Part shown: positions 48,503 through 60,800 of the stretch, piece by piece | Numbering within the stretch: the stretch's first letter is position 1 | Layout of the letters: every line of letters starts with the position of its first letter | Assembly (NCBI GenBank): GCA_028564705.1 | Contig: JAPXFQ010001948.1 | Span: 620,001 to 684,000, forward strand | Reading direction: 5' to 3' | From: Apricaphanius iberus | Taxonomy: Eukaryota; Chordata; Actinopteri; Cyprinodontiformes; Aphaniidae | Length of the DNA stretch: 64,000 bases | The notes under the pieces: model-generated | Database searches by the model: none | Told to the model about the DNA's origin: nothing | Seen by the model: only the letters and a program-made list of their open reading frames with translations | Translations under genes and position numbers: made by a program

Positions 48503-48802
48503 TAAATAAATGCAAATGCAGTGAAATGTGTACTTGTCGCAATAAAAGCAAATATATTATAAGGAATTTTCTTTTTATAACTTTAAAACATTTTTTTCAG
48601 TTTCTTTACTTTCTTTGGCTTCAAAAATCCAAACGTTAGGGCTTTTGGCACAGATTGACCTCATTTTCAAATAAACAAATATGTGCTTGTGTTGCGTGAT
48701 CCTCAATCCCACACTACATATATCGAGATATACCGTAAACCACCCCCATCTTCTTGCATTCAGGGATTCAGAGGATTACAGTGGAGCTGTGGAGGCGTGT
48801 CT

Positions 48803-51800
48803 TTAACCAAAGAGCTTAATAAAGCAGGGGTGGCAGTAGGGTTTGCTCTCCTGCTCCTTGAAGCAGCCTTTACTCAGCGGCTTTTGGCAGAAGTGGCACA
48901 CCAGGTGGTGGGGGTGGAACTTGGCCCCCATGGCGGTGACGCAGCGGCCCAGGATGGGCTTCTGGCACGCCTGACACATGCTGCCGCGGGACTCGTGGTA
49001 GTGGGCCTCGCACAGCGGCTTGCCCTCGTGTTCAAAGAAGCTGCCGTTGACGAAGGGGGTGTAGCATTCCTGGAAGGAAGGAGAACGGAGACAAGGACTC
49101 AGACACAGTATAAGAGGCATACAACCTCTTATCAAGCTGAATTTAAATGTCAAATGAGGTTCCTATAATCTAGAAGTTAATTTAAAGGCAGAAAAAAGGT
49201 AATGAAGCAGATAAAAGATCATTTTCTTCTTATTTCAGCTGCTACCCTGAGCGGATCATTTGCCTCCATCTCCCCCTGTCCTTTACCTCCGCAGCTGTTA
49301 CAACAAAAGCAACGCTATTTTATTTGTACAGCACACTTTCAACACAAGGTGTTTTACGTGATTTGGTGGTAAAAAGAACAAACATGACAAAAGCATGGAA
49401 AGTTTAAAAATAAAGCAAAAACATATGAGTAAAACAAAAGAACCCCCCCCCCCAAAAAACCTTCTCCATGTTCTCTGTCACTATAATTCTCTGGAGTCTT
49501 CCTCTTCTCCTGTCCTCTAGCTCCATTTCCATTTTCAAACTGTCTCAACCTCACCTCTCCAATCAAGTCCATCCCAGGCACTCCCAATGACGATCTCAAC
49601 ATCTTGACTGCTGCCACCTCCAGCTCACCCTCTTGACTTTTAAAACGTACCACAGTCTTAAAATGTTCTGCCAAGGCAGGTTAATATACTTTCCCTTCCA
49701 ATCTTGGAGCTATCCTTGTGTCAAACATCACTCCTGACTATCGCCTCAATTTGCTCTACCCCATCTGCTGACCCCTTCACTCTTAATAATTCTTCTAAAT
49801 AATTACAGGAAAAAATTATTATTACTTTTTGCACGTTTTCACTGGTATTTTGACATTTGATGTGTGGTGACAAGTCTGTGGGGTGGGAAGGCCTCCTCGC
49901 CACCACCCTAATCTAAATATGCCTTATACCATGGAGTTTATTTTGTTTCTTTATAAGTCAATCAAAAAAAGAAGCTAAAAAAACAAATAAAACATAAAAA
50001 AAATATGGTTGAAACGGTCAAATCATGCGGGTCGGACTCAGATGCAGAGGCAGGCTTTGACTGATTTTTTCCCATATTTATTAAGAACTAATAATAATTT
50101 CAGGAAGCACAGGACGAAGAACCACACAAGGTTAGACGAGGAACTAGCAAAGGGGGTGAGATACAAAGGGGAGGACAACAAAGGGAGAACTAATTAGACG
50201 AATGAGAACGCAGGCTGACAGACACAGAAGGGGAGAAACAAACGGAGGAAGGAGAGACGTAGACGGATCATAGCTAGTGATGAGAAAAAATGAAGCCCCC
50301 ATGAACCAATGAGGCTTTCCAACACCTTGCTTTACTAAATGGTTCACTACTCGAGGTCTTACGTAAATGGTTCAAAACGCTGCCATCTGCTGTTTAATTA
50401 AATGTATTACAGGCTATGTCACTGAAAAAAGAAAATGCAGGTTCAAACTAAATAAATTTCAGTAACCGGTCACCAGTAATTTAATTACGTTTATTCACGT
50501 AACTTTATTACGTTTTTCAGTTAAAAAAAGTAAATAAATTAAGTTTGATCAATTTAATTCAATTACTTTTGACCAATACCATAGTGTATTTAAGTTAGAA
50601 ATGCAAGGTTTTTCTCAGTTTCTTTATTCAAAAACAATTGTTTTTCAAATGTTTTGGGTTGAACCAGTTCCTTTTGCCCAGTATTTCTCCAGCCTTTGAA
50701 AAAACTGTCATATGGGACGGACGGATTCACACTTTTATGAGCGATCAACTCAAAATATTGAGTCGGGGGAAACTTCCTTTTTTTGCATGTGCTGTCTGTT
50801 AAAGGCAGCTGGATTGTTGCTGTATAGACTTAGATTATGTGACTGCAGAATAAAGTGCCCACACCAAACGGGAGTGCATCATTCACAGTAAACGCATTAA
50901 AAAAACCACCCGGACTTTTAACCAAATCCACATTGTAAAAGAAAATACAGCCTTGAGTTCAGCTCAGAGGGCTACAAGATGTTCAATTAACTGACTGTTG
51001 TTGAATTAAATAATTATCATAAGTAATTCAATGCATGTTCAAGCAGAGACAAAATGGAGCCAATTTCCAGTTTAACATTTATTTTGAACAGATTAACAAA
51101 TTGCAGTTTTACAGAGGAATTTTGCCCCCGTCGTTCCTCTGTGGTCCAGATTTAAAGAAATCTGAACAACTAACTGATCTTCATTTCACAGCTTTATAGA
51201 CAACCGGGCCTCTAGGCGTTTCTAATCTCTCCAATCAGAACATTTTCATACAGTGTCTTAGCCATGATTTGCTGTCAGAGAATCCTGGAGTCAGAAGATG
51301 GGTCGTCTCTGTTCTGGGTCAAAGGTTCATTATAAAGATTTATGGTTAAATGGCTATCTGCTTCTCTAAAACTTTTCTCCCAGTTTCTTATCTAAACATC
51401 CTGCTTTTACAACATGCCATAAACTTTAGCCAAAAGTTTTACGACTTAAAAGCTTAGCCCCATAAACAATACTGACAAACATATCTTTACCATCATGCAA
51501 GCTAATTAAAACAGACTTTTACTTTCTGAATACTAACTAAAGATTATATAAACATATTTAATACGAGACTGTTATATAAAGTAGCCCCAAAAAATATGAG
51601 TCACGACACTGTCCAGTTCAATGGAGCAATAACTCAGAAACGCTGACATCACCTAAGTACGCAGCGAGATTCAAAGCGCTCATAAGGAAGCGACGCGCTG
51701 AATGAACCGATGACATCACCCGCTCAAAATGAGGCCTCGGTCACTTGATTTCTCCATTCTTGATGCACGCCTCAAATCGGGACTTAATCTGGCGCGCCGA

Positions 51801-54800
51801 CTTATGCCTCTGTTCATATGTCTCATGACTAATCATAAGAGAAACCTAATTTTGCAACCAATTTGCTTTCAAAAAGGAAAAATACATATATTTTGACCTG
51901 GATGTTTTCTTTGCGCATCTCCGTTTTTTTTTTCTTAGCTGCTTTTTTATTGAATACTGAAGAAACAAAATAACCTCCATACTATAAAATTCCTTGCAAA
52001 ATTATCTGAACTTATCAGTAACATATTAATTCTGCTATGAAAATGTTACAGGGCCGGCCTTGAGCAGAACTTGATATGGGGACCACCATCCTGTTCAGAA
52101 CACCAGTGGTCGGAGGCTGGAGCAATCAGGGATAAATGGTTGTCGTCAAACCCAAAGAAAAGGTTAAACGAGTTTGCTTCTATCTTAGGCCATGTCCACA
52201 ACTAAAACAAAGATTTTTCTCCGCTCCTTGAAAAAAAAAATCTCCATCCACACGTAACCGGATAAACGGGTTTTTTCAGCACATTCATAGATGTGGCAAA
52301 CCTGTAGGGGGCAGTTGTTCTCCCAAATCCTATCTGCTCAGAGCAACTTTCCATCCTCAAACTTCAGTACGTAGCAGTCATGCAGCTTGTAAAAGCAACC
52401 ACGCAAAACGTGCTTTAAAAATGGACGATACCAACACAGTTCTGAGGGTATAAATGCGGTTTTTGAGATTAAACACAGGTCGCACAAGTGATGTTGGAGC
52501 ATTTTTTGTCGCGGATAGTGACATTACGGCTTTTAAAACTCCTTTTTCAACCGTCCACACGCAGATACTGAAAACGGAGAAAACGCAGTTCTCCACCTTG
52601 GCCGGAGTTTTTAAAAAGATTCATTTTTGGTGCCGAAAATCTCCGGTTACGTGTGGACAGCTCGTCTATGTGTGGACAGGGCCTGAAACTGCCTTTGGCT
52701 CATAGTCTTAATAAAGTTATGCTGTTCAAACGACCTGCTTGGGGTTAGGGGTTGATGAGGACAAACAGATAAAAGCAGGGGACAAATTAATAATATAACT
52801 GACTGGTCCACGCAAACAGCTCGTAGCTCAGGTTTTCTATTCATCATCTTAGAGAACATTTAGGTTTAAAACTTTATGATCCTCACATGTGTAAACCAAA
52901 GCATACCAGCCCGTTGGTGACTAAATCATTAACTTACCCGACATACGAAGCACTGTGGATGCCAGAGAGAGTTCAAAGCTGAGATGTAGTTTTCCAGAAT
53001 AGGCTGGCTGCAGCCCTGACAGCGGGAGGCAAACAGCGTCAGGAAGCACTGCTGACAGTACTGCTGCCCATCACGGTCATGGAAACCTGCAGGGGGAAAC
53101 CAAAGCTCTGCTTAAGCTTGGGATCAAATGCAGCAGTGCTCAAAACAAATGGTTAACGGCAGCTTAGAAAAACGCAGTTGCTCTTATTATTTCAGCCGCC
53201 ACAGTAAGAAAATCTAACCTAATTTAATCCTTAATAAAGCTAAAAGTATCCCACACCCTTCAGAAGCATTGGAAGCCATATATGAATCTAATCCAACCCA
53301 TCTTTAATTACAATACACTTTTACATTTCTACGACGAAAAAAGTGCCAGTCAGAATACATAAAACTATGAAAATTGAAATTACAAACACATGTAAACATA
53401 GAATGCTAAAATGGAAAATATTTTAAAAACCAGACCAGGCAACTTTAGTGTTAAACACACAATAAAAACTAAAAATGTATTTCTTCCCCAGGAAAACTAA
53501 ATCTCACATTAAGAAATTTTTCTTCTTTTTATAAATAATCATATTCTCCTATTAGATTTCTACAAAATGACTACAACTGAAGCATTTTTTTAAGTTGTCT
53601 AAGAAGTTCTAGTCCTGACCAGTCATCTTCAGCTCACACAACAGGTTTGCCTTTTGAACCAAGCTGTCAAGACATATTTAAGGAATTTAGGTATTGGTTT
53701 TGATTTTCAAGGTCAAAACAGCTTGTCTGAAAAGTTTTTATCAAATATTCCAAAACTAAGACGGATGGTGTCAAAACAGGAGCTTAAGATAGTGACCCAA
53801 GCTTTTATTTTCTCTCGTCTAGACTATTGCTATGCACTTTCCCGATATGGATCATCTTTAGTCTGAATAAAAAGGTTTTTGTTATTATTTAAATTGGTTT
53901 TCTTAATCTTTCAGGGCCCTGCATTGTAAAGCTCCTCCTCGTATACTGAAATGTTAAAGCCACATGCCCCGACTCAAACCCTAAACCTTTCAAAATTGGA
54001 AAGGCAACTCTTTTCTTGATCTTCACAAGTCAGGAGATGGATTCGGAAAAATTGCCTTAACTTCTCCGTATCTGCAATAATTATGAAAGTTTATATTACG
54101 GGAACTGGATGATGTTAGTCATTCGATGATGACATTTCGTCACGCCCAGTGAAAGGGATGTTAAAGAAGCAAATTTTAAGGTCACCAAGTCTCCATGACC
54201 ATTAGATGCTATCCGTTGTGTTGCAGTAAGACAGTCCAGAGATCTTTCTGCACAGTTTGCACCTTCTCCATATTCACATGTAGGGGTTCTCTCCGGGTAC
54301 TTCCTACCACCAGGTAGGAGAAAAAAAAACTTATTTTAAGAAATACCTAACGTTGTCTTACAAACAAAAAAATATAAATAAATTTCTCCCACCATGTCAA
54401 AATGAGTAAAGTACCTTAAATTGCCCCTGGGCTTGAGTGGGAGCCTCCATGATTGCATGTCTCTGGGTTGCTGACACTGAAGGATCAACAGGTATAGAAA
54501 ATGGACTGATAATTATGAGGACTCTAACTAGACTCGTGCGTTTGGGTCCCATGACAATAAAATTAATATTTTCAGCAACAAAGGAGGAGAGAGGAGGAGA
54601 CGACATGCAGAGTTTCTAAAGACCTATGGCATCTTGAACTCTTTGAATTTTAAATTAAAACTCGGTAACGAAACTAAAAAAATTTTCTCTGAAAGTGAAA
54701 ACGAAATGTTTTTTTAACAGCTGGATGAGGACTCTTAAAGACACAAGGAGTAGCATCTTGGGTCACTAATTCCTAACATTAACTATAGATTTATCCTAAA

Positions 54801-57800
54801 ACTTTTTCGTGGCACTTTTAAAGAGCATTTTGAAAGGAAATGGGTAAAAACAGGAAGCAAAGGGTGTTAAAGTCAGGAATTGAACCAGGACAGCTGTGTT
54901 GAGGCAACTACCTGACGACTCAAAATACCCATTTGTTTAAACATTTTACTACATTAAAAATTTTGAAATATGGCAATTTTATCATCATTATTATTTTTCA
55001 ATAAATGGCAAAAAAAATTTAACATTACTGTTTTGAACATAAGTTTAGCGTCTTTTTAATTAATGGGAACTATAGAAAAAGCCTCTATGTTCACACTACA
55101 GGTGAAAGCGCATGAAATCTGAATATTTTGCCCCAAATCTGATCTTTTTCTGTCGGTCTGAACGGCACAAATCCGACACAGGTCACCTCAGTATGTGGTA
55201 CTGAATCCGATGCATATCTGATGTTTTTGAAAGACGCTGAAGTCTGAACGGCCATATCGCTTTAAATCCGTCTTTTACGTCACTGACACAAGACGGCGTG
55301 TCAGTGATGTCTATAATCAGCGCTGGAGAAAACAAACGAACGAGCATGGCGACCGAGACTGGAGAGGGAGCGAGTCGATGGACAGAAAGTGAGGTTTTGG
55401 TCGGTTCTGACTATGCAAGAATTGATAGACTGCTGAAAAAACGCTTACATCTGTAGCCGCCATTTTTACTTCCGTAAACAGAGCGCGTTGTGTGTGACGT
55501 ACTATGGTGACGTCTCATCTCCCACTACCCTATAGAGACAGTTTCCCGTCCACTGCCCAAAACTAATGAATTAAAAGTTAATGCTACTAGAGCAAAGTAT
55601 AAAAATCTCATAAAGATAAATACACCTCTGACTGAACAGAAAAATAAATCAATTAAATGTGGTTTACTGAACATAAGATCTCTCCCCTCAAAAACACTCT
55701 TAGTAAATGACTTAATTTGTGAAAATAATATTGATTTGTTTTGTCTTGCAGAGACATGGTTGCAGGAAGAGGAACATGTCACAATAAATGAGTCAACTCC
55801 CCCTAGCTACTTAAACTTTAGTGTCCCTCGAAGTACTGGTCGAGGAGGTGGTGTAACCACCACCTTTCATTCAGATTTACTAATTAATCTCCAAAAAATA
55901 ATTACATATATATAATATATTACAGTTCCTTTGAGCATTTAATCTTTAGCCTTCCTCATACACATAACAAAGCAGTAAAGCCACTTTTATTCGTGGTCTT
56001 ATATCGTCCACCAGGCCCTTATTCTCAATTTTTATATCAGATAGCAGATTTTCTATATGACTTAGTTTTAAACACTGATAAAGTCATTATAGTCGGAGAC
56101 TTCAATATTCATGTTGATAATGAAAGTGATAGTCTAAATACAGCTTTTAACACTATCTTAGACTCAATAGGCTTTACTCAAAATGTGCAGGGACCAACCC
56201 ATCGCGGTCACCACACCTTAGATCTTGTGCTGACTTATGGCATTGACTGTGAAGAAATAACAGTCTTTACACATAACCCTATCCTGTCGGATCATTTCCT
56301 CATCACTTTTAAACTTACTCTAACAGATCATATCAAACCTGAAAGAAAACTTCATTATACCAGAACGTTATCAGACAACGCTGTAGCAAATTTTAAAGAA
56401 GCTCTTCCAACTTTAATTTCCTCAGTACATAAAAGTACAATAGAAAACAGTGATTTAACTCGTAACCCCTCACAACTTGACGTTCTAGTTCATAGCGTTA
56501 ATTCCTCCCTGCGTCTGGCAATAGACAAAGTTGCCCCACTGAAAAAGAAGGTGGCCAGCCTTAGAAGATTAGCTCCCTGGTTTAATTCAGAGCTACGTAC
56601 CCTGAAGAAGAACGTTAGAAAACTAGAGAGAAAATGGCGCTCCACGCATTTACAGGATTCCTATTTAGTGTGGAAAAATAGTCTATTGCTATATAAAAAG
56701 AGCCTTCGAACAGCTAGAACAGCATATTATTCATCTTTAATCGAGGAGAATAAAGATAATCCTAGGTTTCTTTTTAATACAGTTGCTAAACTCACACAGG
56801 ATCATAGCTCTATCGAGCCAACCATTCCCCAAGCTCTTAGTAGTGATGACTTCATGCAATTCTTTATAAATAAAATAGACTCTATAAAAAATAAAATAAT
56901 TAGGAACCTTCCCAATATGCTTGCTTCCTCCCTAGTTAATGAGGCAACATCAAAAATGGTTTAACCTAATATACGCTTAAACTGCTTTAATGCAGCCGAA
57001 CCTTCTGATGTACTAAAATTATTAGCTTCATCTAAACCTTTAACTTGCGTTTTAGACCCAATCCCAACTAAACTCTTAAAAGAAGTTTTCCCTCTGATCG
57101 CTGCTCCAATTTTAGATATAATGAATCTATCCTTAGTCAATGGATATGTACCACAGGAGTTTAAGATTGCTGTAATTAAACCTCTACTTAAGAAACCCTC
57201 TCTTGATCAAAACGACTTAATTAACTATAGACCGATATCTAATCTTCCCTTCTTATCTAAAATACTTGAGAAAATAGTTGCACACCAGATATGTGAGCAT
57301 TTAAACAATAATGAGCTGTTTGAGAAGTTTCAGTCAGGCTTTAGAGCTCATCACAGCACTGAAACAGCTCTGGTGAAGGTTACTAATGATATTCTCATAG
57401 CCTCAGACAATGGACTGGTGACCATTCTGCTCCTGTTTGATCTTAGTGCTGCCTTTGACAATGTTGTTCACAATATTCTCATAGAAAGGCTTCAACGTGT
57501 CGGTATAATAGGAACAGCCCTAGGCTGGTTTAAATCTTATTTGTCTAACAGATTTCAGTTTGTTCAAGTAAATGATAAACCCTCCTCAACCTCAAAAGTT
57601 TCTTGCGGAGTACCACAGGGTTCAGTCCTTGGGCCGATTCTTTTTACTATATATATGCTTCCTATTGGTAAAATAATTAGGCAGCATGGGATAAATTTCC
57701 ATAGTTACGCTGATGATACACAGCTATATCTATCCATAAATCCTGATGAATCCAATCAGTTAGGTAGACTACAGGCATGTCTGGAAGACATAAAAACGTG

Positions 57801-60800
57801 GATGACTCTAAACTTCTTGCTTCTGAATTCTGATAAAACAGAAGTTGTCGTCTTTGGACCAGAAGCTCTGAAAAAGAAACTACTTAGTCAACCCCTTCAC
57901 CTAGACGGCATTAAATTAGCCTCCAGTAATAAAGCAAAGAACCTCAGTGTTATTTTTGACCAAGATATGTCATTTAGATCTCACATTAAAGAAGTCTCTA
58001 GGATTTCCTTTTTTCACCTTAGGAATATTGCAAAAATTAGAACCATACTGTCCAGGAATGATGCTGAAAAACTAATCCATGCCTTTATTACTTCAAGACT
58101 GGATTACTGTAACTCTTTATTATCAGGTAGTCCACAGAAAACAATTAAAAGTCTTCAGTTAGTCCAAAATGCTGCTGCTAGGATTCTGATGAATATTAAA
58201 AGAAGTGATCACATTTCCCCTGTTTTAGCTTCTCTTCACTGGCTCCCAGTAAAATCTAGAATAGAATTCAAGATCCTCCTTCTGACATATAAAGCTCTTA
58301 ATAATCTAGCTCCATCATACATAAGAGACCTGATTGTTCCATAAGTTCCTAACAGGGCCCTTCGCTCTCAGACTGCAGGTTTACTGGTAGTTCCTAGGAT
58401 TTCTAAAAGTAGAATGGGTGGCAGATCTTTCAGCTATCAGGCTCCCCTCCTATGGAACATGCTCCCAGGGTTGGTTCGTGAAGCAGACAATTTGTATATC
58501 TTTAAAACTAGGCTTAAAACTTTCCTCTTTGACAAAGCTTACAGTTAGAGATATGTTAATAGGCAGTTAGAGACAGGTTAGACAGGTAGCTAGGAAGAGA
58601 TAGGTTAATGTTAGTAGCTAGGTAGAGTGTCAAAAGCTAGGATATGAAGAGGTAGAGTAGCTACGTAGAGATAGATTAATGTAAGCCAAGTAGAGAGTGT
58701 TAGTAGCTAGGTCTCCTAGTAGCTAGGAGACAGGTTAATGTTAGTATCTATGCTGCTTTGGGCTAGGCTGTTGGAGGACATTATTAGGGTCTGTTCCTAC
58801 TTTCTCTCCTACTTCTCCCCAACTGCATGATGTGCTGTCAATTCAAGCGCTAACCTGTTTTCTCTTAGTCTCTTTCTACAGTAGGTGCTCCTGACCCGCC
58901 CTGCTTGACGACCCTGACTTAGATGGCATTGCAGTGATGGAAAGTTCTCCACGTCCTGCAACAAACTTCTGCATCAGTTGTGTTGTTCTTTCTGTGTCTC
59001 TGTTCTGTGTCTCTGTTCTGTATTCTCCAAACCACAGACGGTCTCGGCAGATGACCGCTTGTGCTGAGCCTGGTTCTGCCGGAGGTTTCTTCCTGTTAAA
59101 AGGGAGTTTTTCCTTTCCACTGTCGCTTCGTGCTTGCTCAGTGTGAGGGATTGCTGAGAATTACACGACGCAATCTTCTGTGGTTCTCTAATTTCTAAAT
59201 TAAACATTGTATTGTAATAACTCTTCTTGTAAAGTTCCTTGAGATGACATCTGTTGTGAAACGGCGCTATATAAATAAACTGAATTGAATTGAATTGAAT
59301 CTTCTCTGCGCATGTGGGGCGCTTTGGAGCCCTGAAACGTTCACACTGCAGCGCTTTTGCTGTCGCATTTTATCTGTAGTGTAAACGACCATACAAAAAA
59401 ATCGGATTTGATCAAAAAATTGTAATTGAGCATTAAGACCTGCAGTGTGAACGTAGCCTAATTGAGATGGTTATTCGATCAAAAACTGCCAGAAAACAGA
59501 ATGAACAGACTAATAACTCAAACCTACAGAGAAGTAAAGCATTAAGTTATTTAAAATATTTCAAGATTTAAGATTTTTTCAGTTTCATTCAGTTCCCTTG
59601 ATACCTTCGTCTCCGAACGTGCGGCTGCATTTGACACAGCAGAAACACTCAGGGTGCCAGTTCTTGTCAAGAGCGGTGACCATTTTCTAAACGCACAAAA
59701 GAACAGATGTGAAGGTAACGTAACAAGCAGTTGGGATTGGTTTGGGGTTTTACACCGATATGTGTCTGAGCGGCTCACGTTCAGTATGGGTTTGCTGCAG
59801 TTAGCGCAGTGTGGCGAGAAGAGCGTGAAGTAGTCCGACTCGCAGTACGGCCGTCCGTCCTTCTCGAAGAAGTTGCGGCTGCCCAGCTCCGCCTCGCACT
59901 CTGTGCACACAAAGTGCTCCGGGTGCCACACCTTCCCCAGTGCTGTCACCACCTGTCACACACAGGCAGTAGGATTCATTTTTGCAAATGTGGCGCTTAA
60001 CATGACAACATGCTGCTGGATGATGAAACGCGTACCTGTCCTACGACTGGTTTTTGACAGGTGGAGCAGTTTCCTTTGGAGGATGTCTGAACTCCCTGCC
60101 GGCTCAGGTCTGACTGGAGGAGTCCCAACATGCTGTCCAGTGAGCCTCCAGATGAGGACTGCGGTGGAGCTGCGGGCTGCTGTTGCGGGGGGGTGGCGGG
60201 CCGCTGCGGCGCAGTGACCGCTTGGCTGACGTGTGGAGCTGGCTGGTAGAAGACAAAGAAGAGTAGAGGAGCTTAGTCTGGTACGAGCATCTGAAATCTG
60301 ACCTCAGACTACAGAAGTTACTCTAAAATAAATCATTAACCTTCATCTTCTAAAAAGTCCTCCTGCAAACATCTTTATTTATAACCCACGGCTACACTCA
60401 ACAGTGGAATGAAACCACAACTAAAATGTATAAACTGCTTATTTCTCACAAAAATAAGTCACCACTTAATTTAAATATCCACCAGCTATAGTATATTTAC
60501 AATACTGTTTACCTCTTCTTTCATGTATCAGATATGATATGTTAATATTTGACAAAGATAACCGTGAGTATAACACAAAAAGCATTTTTCGGCCCACTGT
60601 TCTTTACATGATTATTTTAACTTAGCCTAATTGGCATCCAGACTTTGACTAGGCCTCTCCAAACCCTTTATTTTGTTCTTCTTTTTAACCCATCAGAGGT
60701 TTTTCTGCGGGATGAGCTTTGTATCACTGTTCTGGCACAAAACTTCAGTGCACTTGAGCTGAAGAGCAGAACTCAAGGTTCCACGAAAACCAACAAGTCG

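Larger units (their letters stand above)
49070..52937 (-). other. tgfb1i1 intron with repeats
   Basis: Contains a LINE-type relic on the minus strand (49450-49700), a C-run at 49442-49453, parts of a hAT-like repeat near 50270-50400 and 51590-51780, and the MITE at 52187-52684. No coding gene recognised. Confidence 0.55.
55516..59300 (+). mobile_element. L2-clade LINE, nearly full-length ORF2 region, disabled
   Basis: An AP-type endonuclease ([37 protein letters not shown]) is followed by a reverse transcriptase ([26 protein letters not shown]) and a C-terminal [11 protein letters not shown] region; the copy ends in (TGAAT)n. The frame is broken near 55.9 kb, stopped at about 56962 and again at 58342. 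The first RT block reads [12 protein letters not shown]. The polar A-poor tail and domain order fit the L2 clade. Confidence 0.85.
55081..59458. mobile_element. hAT-type MITE split by an L2 insertion
   Basis: The left end contains CTATGTTCACACTACAGGT and the right end inverts to GGCTACGTTCACACTGCAGG. Removing 55516-59300 would leave about 590 bp that reads through GTGACGTCT into TTCTCTGCGCATG, as expected for one element. It lies in the 6.5-kb tgfb1i1 intron. Confidence 0.7.

Noticed and set aside
48683..49168. Plus-strand frame of 161 codons
   Set aside because: Antisense shadow of the last LIM exon of tgfb1i1.
59809..60217. Plus-strand frames over the LIM and LD4 exons
   Set aside because: Antisense shadows of tgfb1i1 exons 59779-59952 and 60036-60242.
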